Shown here: one piece after another, positions 1-8,754 of the stretch
Layout: each line of letters starts with the position of its first letter
How positions within the stretch are numbered: position 1 is the first letter of the stretch
Assembly (NCBI GenBank): GCA_040389065.1
Contig: JAZKAR010000011.1
Span: 62,001-126,000, forward strand
Reading direction: 5' to 3'
From: JAZKAR01 sp040389065
GTDB taxonomy: Bacteria; Pseudomonadota; Gammaproteobacteria; Burkholderiales; Casimicrobiaceae
Length of the DNA: 64,000 nucleotides
The notes under the pieces: generated by a model
What the model was told of the DNA's origin: nothing
The model's input: only the letters and a program-made list of their open reading frames with translations
Databases searched by the model: none
Made by a program: the position numbers and the translations under genes

Positions 1-563
1 CTCGAAGATAAAGCCAGTTTGTTTTCGCCGCGAATGGTGATGGCTTCTATCAGCTCAATCGGTAAGGAAAACTGCTCAATCATTTGGCGTATGAGCGTAA
101 GTTGTTGCCGATCTTTTTGCCCAAAAAATGCAAGGTGAGGCGCCGTAATTTGAAATAACTTCATCACAATTGTACATACCCCGCCAAAAAAACCTGGGCG
201 AAAATAACCTTCGAGCGTATTTGCCATAGGCGGTGGTTGTATATGAAAGTTTTGAGGTACAGGGAAAAGTATTTTTTCTTCAGGAGCAAATACGGTAATA
301 CGGCCCGACTGTTTTAACGTTTCTAATAACGCACAGTCATTCATTAACGTTCTTGGATAGCGATCAAAGTCTTCATGGGGGGCAAACTGCAAGCGATTAA
401 CAAATATGCTAACAATCACATGCTCGGCATGTTCCAGAGCACGCTCTACCAAGTATAAATGCCCTTTGTGCAAATTCCCCATAGTAGGAACCAATGCAAT
501 TTTTTGTGATGGCGGGCGAAGACGGTGAAGGGTTTCAAGCGTATCTGCTACAATAATCGTCAT
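1..563 (-). CDS. panC: Pantothenate synthetase, partial (C-terminus outside window)
   Basis: PanC joins pantoate and beta-alanine with ATP to make pantothenate, in the cytoplasm, on the route to coenzyme A. The reverse strand reads from an ATG at 561-563 for 187 codons to the window edge. The HIGH-like nucleotide-binding motif PTMGNLHKGHL is at about residues 26-36. FVNRLQF keeps the Asn and Gln of the pantoate site. FGQKDRQQL carries the Lys and Gln of the active site. The last visible residues, LALSS, are the start of the usual SSRN motif. Two oddities: the family usually has Pro where FVNR has Arg, and His where RPGFFGG has Phe. The essential residues are present, so it is probably active. 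It is divergent from kdsC across a 260-base gap. Confidence 0.95.
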   Translation of the reverse strand, partial: MTIIVADTLETLHRLRPPSQKIALVPTMGNLHKGHLYLVERALEHAEHVIVSIFVNRLQFAPHEDFDRYPRTLMNDCALLETLKQSGRITVFAPEEKILFPVPQNFHIQPPPMANTLEGYFRPGFFGGVCTIVMKLFQITAPHLAFFGQKDRQQLTLIRQMIEQFSLPIELIEAITIRGENKLALSS

Positions 564-751
564 AACACTATCAAGATGTGAAAAAGTTATTTTATACCAT
601 TACTTTTAAGACTTATATCAAATATTAAAAATAATATCGTATACAAATTGTTAAACATAAATGAGCAGTGCGCTTTCTATCAGACCCTACATGGCAGTGT
701 TTGTTAGAGGTAACATTAGATATAGTCCATTAAGGACAATGGTATTCGTTT

Positions 752-780
752 TTGACTGTATTTAGTTGAGTACATGGAAT
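752..780 (+). promoter_or_regulatory. Candidate sigma-70 promoter for kdsC-lptC
   Basis: TTGACT at 752-757 (5 of 6 matches to -35), a 17-base spacer, and TGGAAT at 775-780 (4 of 6 matches to -10), ending about 40 bases before the kdsC start. This is a consensus match only. Confidence 0.4.
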
Positions 781-821
781 TAAGTAAAACTGTAAACTGA
801 TCTTTGAATAAGGATAATCCT

Positions 822-1385
822 ATGTTAAAGAGTGTAACCTTGTCTGAAGATGTATGGAGTCGCGCTAAGCAAATAAAGCTTTTAGGAATTGATGCTGACG
901 GTGTATTAACAGATGGTTACTTGTATTACACCGAAAATGGTGAGTTTTTGAAGGCTTTCCATACACTAGATGGATTTAGGATAAAACTTTTGATACAAGC
1001 AGGAATTGAAGTAGCGATTCTTAGTGGGCGCGACTCTCCTATGTTGCGTCGTCGATTAGGCGACTTAGGTGTAAAGCATCTTTATTTGGGCTTGCATGAT
1101 AAAGGGGCAACGTGGGATGCCCTGCAAGCTGGTCTAGGTGTAACGCAGGCAGAAAGTGCATTTATTGGAGACGATTGGATCGATGTGCCAGCTTTGGTAC
1201 GTTCTGGCCTTGCAATAGCAGTGCCCGAAGCGCCTGGGCGCGTAAAATCATTTACGCACTATATTACACAGCGTGCAGGGGGAAAAGGAGCGGTAGCAGA
1301 GGTTGCTGAATTAATTCTTGAGGCTCAAGAAAAGTTAGAGCCTTTATGGCAACTAGCGGTTAAAGGAGGGGGTGTGGGTCAGTGA
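822..1385 (+). CDS. kdsC: 3-deoxy-D-manno-octulosonate 8-phosphate phosphatase (HAD family)
   Basis: KdsC removes phosphate from KDO-8-phosphate, giving free KDO for the LPS inner core. The protein is 187 residues, normal for the family. The HAD nucleophile motif is DADGVLTDG with Asp24 and Asp26. KdsC-type blocks follow: AFHTLDG, ILSGRDS (motif 2) and FIGDDWIDVPAL (motif 4). The frame also opens at a TTG at 804, but the ATG at 822 sits 6-7 bases after an AAGGAT ribosome-binding site and is preferred. Its stop overlaps the lptC start (GTGA), so the two are translationally coupled. The downstream lptC-lptA-lptB order fits a shared LPS synthesis and export role. Confidence 0.96.
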   Translation: MLKSVTLSEDVWSRAKQIKLLGIDADGVLTDGYLYYTENGEFLKAFHTLDGFRIKLLIQAGIEVAILSGRDSPMLRRRLGDLGVKHLYLGLHDKGATWDALQAGLGVTQAESAFIGDDWIDVPALVRSGLAIAVPEAPGRVKSFTHYITQRAGGKGAVAEVAELILEAQEKLEPLWQLAVKGGGVGQ

Positions 1386-2056
1386 GGTTTGTTCTACCTT
1401 GGAGAAAAAATAAGAAGGACGTTCATGTTTTTCTAAAAGGTTTGAATAAGACAAGTCTTTATGGGTTGTCGAGTTTATTGCTTTTAGTGCTTCTTTCAAG
1501 CTTAGTGGTTTGGAAATGGGGAAACCGTTTTTCTTCAGAGCCACTGTCAACGCAACATTCAATATTTGAATCCCATTATTTGGTAGAAGGGGTGCAAGCA
1601 GAAATTTACGATACCCCTGCTACGGGAAATGCTTCTAATGGCCAATTAGCATTGCCACGCCGTCATCTTCATTTTAGTGCCCAGCGTTTGTTAGCAATGG
1701 ATGAGGCAGGCAGCCGGTGGCTGGTAGAGGTTCCGATTTTTACTGGAATTGAAGATAATGGCAAGCAGGTAACGGTAAAGAGCCCTACTGCGCAGTGGGA
1801 TAATCATAAACAGCAAGGTTATTTTCCTTCGCAGGTAGAGGTTATTTATCAACAACCTGGTCAACCAGAGGCAAGATTAAAAACCCGAGAGTTAATTTGG
1901 AAAACTAAAGAGCGTATCATCATGACAGAGCAGCCTTTTAGTTTGGTTTATGGATCACAAATATTGCAAGCTAAAGGTTTATATTGGGATTTAGCAGCGG
2001 GTCGTGTACAGCTTAAAGCCCACCTTCATTGGCAAGACACTTCCCCTCCTCGCTAA
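1382..2056 (+). CDS. lptC: LPS export system protein LptC
   Basis: LptC is the inner-membrane-anchored bitopic protein that takes LPS from the LptBFG transporter and passes it to periplasmic LptA. The protein is 224 residues. A short basic N-terminus precedes one membrane segment (about residues 26-46, Leu/Val/Ser rich). The rest is a beta-rich periplasmic domain typical of the OstA-like fold. The start is GTG, overlapping the kdsC stop. It is somewhat longer than the roughly 190-residue E. coli protein. Identification rests on membrane topology and position between kdsC and lptA more than on invariant residues. Unusually, 130 bases separate it from lptA, and that gap holds a decayed palindromic repeat. 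Confidence 0.85.
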   Translation: MRFVLPWRKNKKDVHVFLKGLNKTSLYGLSSLLLLVLLSSLVVWKWGNRFSSEPLSTQHSIFESHYLVEGVQAEIYDTPATGNASNGQLALPRRHLHFSAQRLLAMDEAGSRWLVEVPIFTGIEDNGKQVTVKSPTAQWDNHKQQGYFPSQVEVIYQQPGQPEARLKTRELIWKTKERIIMTEQPFSLVYGSQILQAKGLYWDLAAGRVQLKAHLHWQDTSPPR

Positions 2057-2070
2057 TAGGTACGTGAAAT

Positions 2071-2140
2071 GGTTCTCTAGCAGCGTTATAGCATCTTGCA
2101 TGTACTGTGACTGTTCTAAGCGCTGTTTGTACTTGCATGC
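2071..2140 (+). repeat. Decayed copy of the GTACTGT palindromic repeat between lptC and lptA
   Basis: GGTTCTCT, then GCGTTATAGCA, CTTGC and GTACTGT follow in the same order as in the intact copy at 38765-38898, with an internal deletion. The similarity then fades. The gap between lptC and lptA is therefore probably the remains of an insertion. Confidence 0.5.
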
Positions 2141-2186
2141 TTCCTGAAGTGATAGTACGCCGCTGCTGTTTTAAGTGAGGATTTAA

Positions 2187-2771
2187 TTGCAAACGTTATG
2201 GAATGATATGACACTAAAAAAAATAATGCGCTTTGCTTCAGTAGGCATAGTATGCGGTTATCTATTAACAACGCTTGCATATGCAGCGTCTAAACCTCAA
2301 GGTGCGATTAATATTGAAGCAGATCGTGGTTCATTTGATCTTAAAGCTAAAGCGCATCATTTTGAGGGTAAAGTGCAATTAAAACAGGCGGATTTTTCTG
2401 TTGAAGCTGACCAAGCATGGGTAGAAGGTGATGCGGGGCACCAAAAAGTACGTGCCGTGGGTTCTCCCGTACTTGTTTTATGGCCTAGTGAAGGCATCAA
2501 GGCGAGTGCTCAAAAGGTCGAGTATCAGCAAGCAACAGGCGAATTACGCTTGAACGGTAAAGTGCATCTTGATCAAAAAGGCAATCTTTTAGATAGTGAA
2601 AGCTTACGTTATTCATTAATAACCCGGGCAGTAATTGCAGACGGAGGAAATGCTTCTTCGCCCTCTAAGGGGCGCGTTAGAATGCGTTGGTTGCCAGAGG
2701 GGGATAGTTCTTCATCACAGCCTGCACCATCATCTGCACCTGAGGTTAAGCCTTCATCAGGAGCTTTATGA
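2187..2771 (+). CDS. lptA: LPS periplasmic transport protein LptA
   Basis: LptA forms the periplasmic bridge that carries LPS from LptC to LptD in the outer membrane. The protein is 194 residues. An N-terminal signal peptide ends near AYA-AS (about residue 34). The OstA-like beta-jellyroll domain follows, with INIEADRGSFD and the conserved ATGELRLNGKVHLDQ stretch. The tail is Ser/Pro rich. The TTG at 2187 is chosen as start because a GTGAGG ribosome-binding site lies 6 bases upstream. In-frame ATGs at 2208 and 2226 lack such a site but would still leave a workable signal peptide. The gene ends in a 4-base ATGA overlap with lptB. Confidence 0.92.
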   Translation: MQTLWNDMTLKKIMRFASVGIVCGYLLTTLAYAASKPQGAINIEADRGSFDLKAKAHHFEGKVQLKQADFSVEADQAWVEGDAGHQKVRAVGSPVLVLWPSEGIKASAQKVEYQQATGELRLNGKVHLDQKGNLLDSESLRYSLITRAVIADGGNASSPSKGRVRMRWLPEGDSSSSQPAPSSAPEVKPSSGAL

Positions 2772-3505
2772 GTACGCTTGCCCCAGTGGTTCTTAATGTA
2801 GAGAATCTTGCCCAGCGCTATGGTGATCGCACTATTTTAAAGAATATTTCTTTAACAGTGCGTGAGGGAGAAGTCGTAGGGCTATTAGGCCCTAATGGTG
2901 CTGGTAAGACAACATGTTTTTATTTGATAGCAGGACTTTTGCCAGTACAGGTTGGGGAAGTCAGCTTGCAAGGAAAAGTGATTACCCATTGGTCAATCGA
3001 TGCGAGAGGAGATGCAGGAATGGCTTACTTGCCTCAAGAAGCCTCTGTATTTCGCGACTTAACTGTAGAAGATAACTTAAAAGTAGTGCTTGAGCTGCGG
3101 AAGGTTCCTGTAAAGGAACATGAAGAAAAAATGGATACCTTGTTAAATGAGTTGCACATACAAGGTATTCGTAAACAAAAGGGACGAAGTTTATCCGGAG
3201 GCGAACGTCGGCGTGTTGAGATTGCACGAGCATTAGCGATGAGTCCTAAAATTGTGTTACTTGATGAACCTTTTGCAGGCGTAGATCCTTTAGCTGTACA
3301 AGATATTCAAAATATTATTCGATACCTAAAAACACGAGGGTTAGGGGTATTAATAACAGATCACAATGTGCGCGAAACCTTAGGAATTTGTGATCGTGCT
3401 TCTATACTCTATGATGGCGAAGTATTAGCTGAAGGTGAGCCTTCACATCTTGTAGATCATCCTAGTGTTAGGAGTGTATATTTAGGAGAAAATTTTTCAT
3501 ATTAG
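2768..3505 (+). CDS. lptB: LPS export ABC transporter ATP-binding protein LptB
   Basis: LptB is the cytoplasmic ATPase of LptB2FG, which powers LPS extraction from the inner membrane. At 245 residues it is normal length. Walker A is GPNGAGKTT (about residues 41-49). The ABC signature is LSGGERRRVEIARAL. Walker B with its glutamate is IVLLDEPFAGVDP. The H-loop histidine is in ITDHNVRETL. The ERRRVEIARAL signature is typical of LptB. It overlaps lptA by 4 bases. In many proteobacteria rpoN follows; here a palindromic repeat and an unrelated gene follow, and lptF and lptG are not in the window. Confidence 0.97.
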   Translation: MSTLAPVVLNVENLAQRYGDRTILKNISLTVREGEVVGLLGPNGAGKTTCFYLIAGLLPVQVGEVSLQGKVITHWSIDARGDAGMAYLPQEASVFRDLTVEDNLKVVLELRKVPVKEHEEKMDTLLNELHIQGIRKQKGRSLSGGERRRVEIARALAMSPKIVLLDEPFAGVDPLAVQDIQNIIRYLKTRGLGVLITDHNVRETLGICDRASILYDGEVLAEGEPSHLVDHPSVRSVYLGENFSY

Positions 3506-3510
3506 TATTT

Positions 3511-3640
3511 TTAGAAGTTATGCTGTTGATTCTCTTTGCGTGGGACGCCCCACATAGCAACTTGCCGTACTGTGTGTACTGTCTGTGTTGCTATGGGTGG
3601 CATTCCATGCCTCAATAGAATCTGACTGTGTAACTTCTAA
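3511..3640 (+). repeat. Palindromic GTACTGT repeat, 130 bp, downstream of lptB
   Basis: It begins TTAGAAGTTA and ends TAACTTCTAA, perfect 10-base inverted ends. Nested inner arms run from TAGCAAC to GTTGCTA. The core reads TTGCCGTACTG, then TGTACTGTCTGTGTTG. It starts 5 bases after the lptB stop, and seven T residues follow at 3641-3647. The element may therefore double as the lptB terminator. Same family as 38765-38898 and 59017-59136. Confidence 0.9.
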
Positions 3641-3773
3641 TTTTTTTAATAATATGGCGCATGAAGATACAAAAAGGTTAGCGAAAGCCAGACAACGTGC
3701 TTTCAAGCCAAGCTAGAGCAAGCATATACCCGGTTCATATTTTGTAACATTTAAAATATATATGAGATAACAA

Positions 3774-4589
3774 TTGACACATAGTAGCTACAATACAGAC
3801 TTTAAAAGCTTGCATGATTTTGCGCTCGATCTTTCATTTCAGGCGGGAAAACTCATTAGGGATGAGCGAGATAATAATCGTGTTACACAAAATTATAAGT
3901 CGCTAGATGAGCTTATTACCTCTGCTGATCTTAAATCAGACAAGCTTATTATTGATGCCATTCAGAAGCGCTATCCTACCCATAGAATTCTTTCTGAAGA
4001 AACATTTAACGATTTAACCATCACAGAAAATCTCGATTCGCCATTATGGATTATTGATCCGATAGACGGTACAGTAAATTATGCGCATCGCCATCATCAA
4101 GTTGCTATTTCTATTGCGTACTTAGAAGGAAAAGAGGCAAAAGTAGGTGTGGTTCATAGCCCTTTCCAGAATGAAACATTTACCGCTATTCGAGGAGAAG
4201 GCAGTTTTTTAAATCATGCACCGATTGAAGTAAGTCATTTAACAGAATTAAAAAAAGCCTTAATCGGCACTGGGTTTCCTTACGATAAATCTAATCTTAG
4301 ACCGCTAGTAGAGCGAGTAATGAGTATTTTGGTGCATTGTGCTGATATAAGAAGAATAGGTGCTGCTTCTTTAGATATTTGCTGGGTCGCATGTGGAAGG
4401 CTAGATGGTTACTATGAGTCTATAAAACCTTGGGATTTTGCAGCAGCAAGATTAATTGCAGAAGAAGCTGGTGCGCGTTGCGGACATTTTACTCCAGTTC
4501 CATTTGGTATCGAACCTTGTATTTATGGCGAAGATATATTAATAAGCACGCCAGACATTTATGATGCGTTAACAAATATTTTAGTATAG
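3774..4589 (+). CDS. Inositol monophosphatase family phosphatase
   Basis: This is a Mg2+-dependent, Li+-sensitive-type sugar phosphatase (IMPase/SuhB/CysQ superfamily). The protein is 271 residues. The metal-binding motifs are the EE of SEETFND, DPIDGTVN (the family signature WIIDPIDGT, about residues 93-101), and the C-terminal KPWDFAAARLIAEEAGA. The substrate cannot be fixed from sequence; inositol-1-phosphate or a related sugar phosphate is most likely. It could be SuhB, but it lacks the expected SuhB neighbours. The only usable start is TTG at 3774: an ATG 12 bases upstream is followed at once by an in-frame stop. Transcription appears independent of lptB. Confidence 0.88.
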   Translation: MTHSSYNTDFKSLHDFALDLSFQAGKLIRDERDNNRVTQNYKSLDELITSADLKSDKLIIDAIQKRYPTHRILSEETFNDLTITENLDSPLWIIDPIDGTVNYAHRHHQVAISIAYLEGKEAKVGVVHSPFQNETFTAIRGEGSFLNHAPIEVSHLTELKKALIGTGFPYDKSNLRPLVERVMSILVHCADIRRIGAASLDICWVACGRLDGYYESIKPWDFAAARLIAEEAGARCGHFTPVPFGIEPCIYGEDILISTPDIYDALTNILV

Positions 4590-4823
4590 CGTTAGCTTCT
4601 ATACGCTTAATAAGTTATGGTACTGCGCTAATTAAGCTAACAAATAATCGATTTTGATAGTATTGTTTAATGGTGAGATGTAGTTTATAAGCCATTTATG
4701 TGCTAAATAAAACTAAAGAGCGCTTTTGTTTTTTAATGGATCATTTAATCTGCTACAAAGGTATAGACCACTTAATTCAGGCACTGTATATAAGTCATTT
4801 ATAAAAAATCAGGGAGTTTACAT

Positions 4824-5519
4824 ATGGTAGATAATTTAGATACAGATACAATTCAACGTCTAAAAATCGAGGTGGCTCAGGCTGCATTAAAATATGTTCG
4901 CCCAGATACCGTATTGGGAGTAGGAAGCGGAAGCACAGTTAACGCCTTTATTGATGCTTTAACTGCTGCTCAAATTCCTTTAAAGGGTGCAGTGGCTGCG
5001 TCGTTAGAATCAGAGCGGCGTCTTAAAAGTGCAGGTATTGAGGTTCTAGATTTTAATTGGGTTGATTCTCTAGATATCTATATTGATGGAGCAGATGAAA
5101 CAACCGATTTCTTATGCCTTACTAAAGGCGGTGGCGCTGCGTTAACGCGCGAGAAAATTTTAGCAACCGCTGCTCGTCAATTTATATGTATGGTTGATAT
5201 ACGCAAGCGTGTTAATCGTTTGGGGGCTTTTCCAATACCCGTAGAGGTTATTCCGTTTGCGCGGAGTTATGTTGCGCGAAAATTGATTGGTCTAGGGGGG
5301 CAACCCACATGGCGGCAAGGCGTTTTTACGGATAACGGAAACGTTATTTTAGATGTCAAAGGGCTTGATATTGTTGATCCATTTGCGCTTGAAAGTGCTA
5401 TAGAAGCTTTGCCAGGCGTTGTGTGTTGCGGTATTTTTGCAAAGCGGCGAGCTGATATTGCATTAATATCATCCGAAAAAGGTATTGATACACTGCTAGC
5501 GCAGCCAATTCTAAAATAG
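4824..5519 (+). CDS. rpiA: Ribose-5-phosphate isomerase A
   Basis: RpiA interconverts ribose-5-phosphate and ribulose-5-phosphate in the non-oxidative pentose phosphate pathway. At 231 residues it is close to the usual ~219. Visible motifs are GVGSGSTVNAFI (phosphate-binding loop), DGADE (catalytic Asp/Glu), LTKGGGAALTREKI with the catalytic Glu and Lys, and FPIPVEVIPFA. The ATG at 4824 follows AGGGAG with an 8-base gap. A 230-base upstream gap suggests its own promoter, but no clear one is visible. Confidence 0.97.
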   Translation: MVDNLDTDTIQRLKIEVAQAALKYVRPDTVLGVGSGSTVNAFIDALTAAQIPLKGAVAASLESERRLKSAGIEVLDFNWVDSLDIYIDGADETTDFLCLTKGGGAALTREKILATAARQFICMVDIRKRVNRLGAFPIPVEVIPFARSYVARKLIGLGGQPTWRQGVFTDNGNVILDVKGLDIVDPFALESAIEALPGVVCCGIFAKRRADIALISSEKGIDTLLAQPILK

Positions 5520-5546
5520 TATTGGGAAGGGTAAGGAGAGCAATAG

Positions 5547-6254
5547 ATGAGTAACCATGATCTACATACCTACAAGCCTTTTAACAAAGAGCTTGAGCAT
5601 GTGCGTAATCAAGTGCTACGAATGGGTGGATTGGTTGAACATCAGATTTTGCAGGCTATGAATGGATGGGAGCGTGCAGATACCGAAGTTCTAAGTACTG
5701 TATTTGCAAGTGATGCTGAAGTAAATCGGCTTGAAGTAGAGCTAGATGATTTGTGTCGGCACATCATTGCACGTCGGCAACCCATTGCTGGCGATCTGCG
5801 TGTGCTAACCACAGTAATGAAACTAACAACAGATATAGAGCGTGTCGGCGATGAGGCTAGCAAGATAGCAAGATTAGCTGAGAAATTAATTTTAGAAGGG
5901 GTAGACCCTGTTTTTAAATGCGCAAAGCTTTTTGAGGCCTCAGAGTTAGCCCGGCTAATGCTTAGAGACGCTTTAGATGCATATGCTCGTCTTGATTCGC
6001 ATTCAGCAGGGCAAGTGATGGCTAAAGACGCAACCGTTGATGCCTTAGTGCAATCTGTAACGATGGATGTTATTAATATCATGGAGGAACACACAAGGCC
6101 TGTTACTCCAGGCGTGCGTGTTATTCTCATTGCAAAAGCGATAGAGCGCATTGGCGATCACGCTAAAAATATTGCTGAAGATGTTATTTATATGGTGAAA
6201 GGTAAAGACGTCAGACATCAGAACCTGGATCATGTGTTATCACAGGCTGGTTAG
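5547..6254 (+). CDS. phoU: Phosphate transport system regulator PhoU
   Basis: PhoU is a cytoplasmic helical protein that links the Pst phosphate transporter to the PhoR sensor and limits phosphate uptake. The protein is 235 residues with two PhoU repeats. Each carries an E/DxxxD metal-cluster motif, seen as TDIERVGDEASKIA and IERIGDHAKNIAED. The ATG at 5547 follows AAGGAG. The gene sits 2 bases before ppx, so phosphate sensing and polyphosphate turnover are co-expressed. Its usual partners pstC, pstA and pstB lie about 21 kb away on the other strand, so the classical pst-phoU operon is split here. Confidence 0.97.
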   Translation: MSNHDLHTYKPFNKELEHVRNQVLRMGGLVEHQILQAMNGWERADTEVLSTVFASDAEVNRLEVELDDLCRHIIARRQPIAGDLRVLTTVMKLTTDIERVGDEASKIARLAEKLILEGVDPVFKCAKLFEASELARLMLRDALDAYARLDSHSAGQVMAKDATVDALVQSVTMDVINIMEEHTRPVTPGVRVILIAKAIERIGDHAKNIAEDVIYMVKGKDVRHQNLDHVLSQAG

Positions 6255-6256
6255 TA

Positions 6257-7774
6257 ATGGATGTTTCTGTACCGCTTAATGCCCAGCCGCCTTCCCATCT
6301 TTTGGCAGCAGTCGACTTGGGAACAAATAGTTTTAGAATGATGATTGGAGAAGTTCAAGGTTCATGTGTATGCCCGGTACAAGTATTTAAAGAAACACTT
6401 CAACTTGGTGTATGTTTCGATAATCAAAAATGTTTAACAGAAGCTGCACAAGTAAAGATATTCGATTGCCTTAAACGTTTTGCAGAAGCGCTGCGAGCGG
6501 TTCCCACCGATGCAGTTCGAGTGGTTGCCACACATGCGTTTAGGCAGGCAAGAAATATTCATTTAATTTTACCCAAGGCTGAAGCCATTTTGGGATTGCC
6601 GATTAATATTATCTCTGGAGAAGAAGAGGCCAGGTTAATTTTTCAAGGCGTCATGCATAGTTTGCCCATCAGCGAAGAGCGTCGTTTAATTATTGATATT
6701 GGTGGCGGTTCTACGGAATGTATTATTGGTGATCAAAGCGGATTACAGCAATTATGCTCTCTAGAAATGGGTTGTTTAAGCTGGATAACTAAGTTTTTTC
6801 CAGATGGCATATTTAGTGAAGAGCATTTTCGTCATGCAGAGTTGGCTGCTCAAAGTTTATTAGAGCCTGTAAAGCATGGATTGCTTACAGTGGGATGGGA
6901 TGCTGTGTATGCTTCATCCGGCACAGCACATATTTTGATGGGTGTTATCGAAGCCAACGGATGGGCGCGAGGAGTGTTATCCTTACCATTGCTTGAGCGG
7001 CTTAAACAAATACTTCTTGTAGCAGGCTCCATAGAGCAATTAAAAATTCCTGGTTTGTTAAAAGATCGGGTCTCAATATTAGCGGGCGGATTAGCGGTTA
7101 TGATAGGCATTTTTAAAGCTTTACATATCCAATCTATTGCTCCTGCTGATGGTGCTTTGCAACTAGGTGTATTATATGATCTAGTACAAATACCACGTAC
7201 TTATGATTTGCGTGGCGAGTCTGTATTAAGGGTTGCAAGGCGTTTTGGTGTCGATCAAACCTATGTTAATCTTATTGCTGTTGAGGTTATCATATTGTTT
7301 GGGCAGCTTATCCAAAGCCCTTGTCTTGAGGCAGAGCGCATGTTGGTATGGGCAGCCTGGTTACATGATATTGCTCAAGCTTTGCAGCGGAATCAATCTG
7401 AAAGACATGCTGCGTATATTGCTCAATATGCAGAGTTGCCGGGGTTCTCGTGGCGTAATCAATATATGCTATCGTCATTAGTGTTATTGCAACGCGGTGA
7501 TTTAGCACCATTTAAAGTTCGATTGCAAGAGCCAGTGTTTTGTGCTCAAGTGATGGCATTGCGTTTAGCGGTTATTAAGTATTTAAATCGTTCGGATGAG
7601 GTTCGTCCGGCATGGAAATTATATTCATCTAATCAGCGAATTTTTTTAGTTTGGCCAGATGATTGTCGTCAACATTACCCCATGACCACGTGGCTGCTCG
7701 AAGAAGAGTCTCGACAGTGGCACTCAGCGGGGGTTAAATTTTCTCTCATTGATTCTGAGGAGCACGCACAGTGA
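6257..7774 (+). CDS. ppx: Exopolyphosphatase (Ppx/GppA family)
   Basis: Ppx removes terminal phosphates from polyphosphate; GppA relatives also hydrolyse pppGpp. The protein is 505 residues. The N-terminal ASKHA-fold ATPase-like domain has VDLGTNSFRMMIGE (phosphate-1 loop), the catalytic Glu in SGEEEARLIF, and DIGGGSTE (phosphate-2). The C-terminal half contains an HD-like AAWLHDIAQ. The immediate phoU neighbour supports polyphosphatase over GppA, but the substrate is inferred. It overlaps argB by GTGA. Confidence 0.93.
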   Translation: MDVSVPLNAQPPSHLLAAVDLGTNSFRMMIGEVQGSCVCPVQVFKETLQLGVCFDNQKCLTEAAQVKIFDCLKRFAEALRAVPTDAVRVVATHAFRQARNIHLILPKAEAILGLPINIISGEEEARLIFQGVMHSLPISEERRLIIDIGGGSTECIIGDQSGLQQLCSLEMGCLSWITKFFPDGIFSEEHFRHAELAAQSLLEPVKHGLLTVGWDAVYASSGTAHILMGVIEANGWARGVLSLPLLERLKQILLVAGSIEQLKIPGLLKDRVSILAGGLAVMIGIFKALHIQSIAPADGALQLGVLYDLVQIPRTYDLRGESVLRVARRFGVDQTYVNLIAVEVIILFGQLIQSPCLEAERMLVWAAWLHDIAQALQRNQSERHAAYIAQYAELPGFSWRNQYMLSSLVLLQRGDLAPFKVRLQEPVFCAQVMALRLAVIKYLNRSDEVRPAWKLYSSNQRIFLVWPDDCRQHYPMTTWLLEEESRQWHSAGVKFSLIDSEEHAQ

Positions 7775-8664
7775 GTCTTGTATCTGTTACAGCGATTGAA
7801 AAAGCCAAAATTTTGGCGGAAGCTTTACCCTATATACAGCGCTTTCATAATAAAACTATCGTGATTAAATACGGTGGTAATGCTATGACAGAAACGCATT
7901 TAAAATCTGGTTTCGCGCGTGATGTTGTTATGCTCAAATTAGTAGGGTTGAATCCTGTTGTTGTACATGGAGGAGGCCCTCAAATTGGCGATCTACTGCA
8001 TAAAGTAGGTAAGAATAGCGAATTTGTGCAAGGAATGCGTGTTACCGATGAAGAAACCATGAATGTGGTTGAAATGGTTTTGGGTGAGTTAAATCAAGAA
8101 ATTGTTGGTTTAATTAATCAGCATGGAGGCAAAGCAGTTGGTTTAACTGGTCAAGATGCAGGATCTATCCGGGCGCGTAAATTATTTCTTAAAAATCAAG
8201 GCAATAATGAAGCCATTGATATTGGGTATGTAGGCGAAGTTGAGGAAATTAATAGCGAACTCATTCATTTGCTTGAACGTAATGGTTTTATTCCTGTGAT
8301 TGCTCCTATCGGAGTGGGGCGCAACGGCGAAGCTTACAATATTAATGCCGATTTAGTCGCAGGCAAATTGGCAGAAACATTGGGTGCAGAAAAATTGGTC
8401 ATGATGACCAATATTTCTGGAGTGCTCGATAAAGAAGGAAAACTGTTAAGACGCTTAAGTATTCGTGATGTAGATGCTTTATTTGAAGACGGTACGTTAA
8501 CAGGAGGAATGTTGCCTAAAATGAGTTCAGCGTTAGATGCTGTTCGCAATGGCGTTCGTTCATCCCATATTATTGATGGTAGGGTAGAGCACGCCTTACT
8601 GCTGGAAGTTTTGACCAGTGAGGGTGTAGGAACAATGATTACTGGAGCATTGACGCCAGATTAA
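7771..8664 (+). CDS. argB: Acetylglutamate kinase
   Basis: ArgB phosphorylates N-acetylglutamate, the second step of arginine synthesis. At 297 residues it is the long form common in beta- and gammaproteobacteria. The N-terminal helix (about residues 1-27) is typical of arginine-inhibited hexameric enzymes. Visible motifs are VIKYGGNAM (catalytic Lys and Gly loop), VVVHGGGPQI, and INADLVAGKLAETL in the ATP-binding half. The GTG start overlaps the ppx stop, so arginine synthesis is co-transcribed with phosphate-control genes. No other arg genes are present. It ends just before a strong terminator. Confidence 0.97.
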   Translation: MSLVSVTAIEKAKILAEALPYIQRFHNKTIVIKYGGNAMTETHLKSGFARDVVMLKLVGLNPVVVHGGGPQIGDLLHKVGKNSEFVQGMRVTDEETMNVVEMVLGELNQEIVGLINQHGGKAVGLTGQDAGSIRARKLFLKNQGNNEAIDIGYVGEVEEINSELIHLLERNGFIPVIAPIGVGRNGEAYNINADLVAGKLAETLGAEKLVMMTNISGVLDKEGKLLRRLSIRDVDALFEDGTLTGGMLPKMSSALDAVRNGVRSSHIIDGRVEHALLLEVLTSEGVGTMITGALTPD

Positions 8665-8693
8665 TCAGGCACTTTAAAACTTCTTATTAAATT

Positions 8694-8737
8694 AAACCCT
8701 TTAAGCTGGAATGCTTTCCAACTTAAAGGGTTTTTTT
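8694..8737. terminator. Bidirectional intrinsic terminator between argB and thiC
   Basis: Perfect 12-base arms AAACCCTTTAAG (8694-8705) and CTTAAAGGGTTT (8722-8733) with a T run to 8737. The upstream A run serves the minus strand. It separates two convergent genes. Confidence 0.93.
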
Positions 8738-8754
8738 ACAGGTTTGAAAAATTA

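Noticed and set aside
3511..3640. Insertion sequence behind lptB
   Set aside because: The element is only 130 bases, has no coding frame and is palindromic, so it is a non-autonomous repeat at most.
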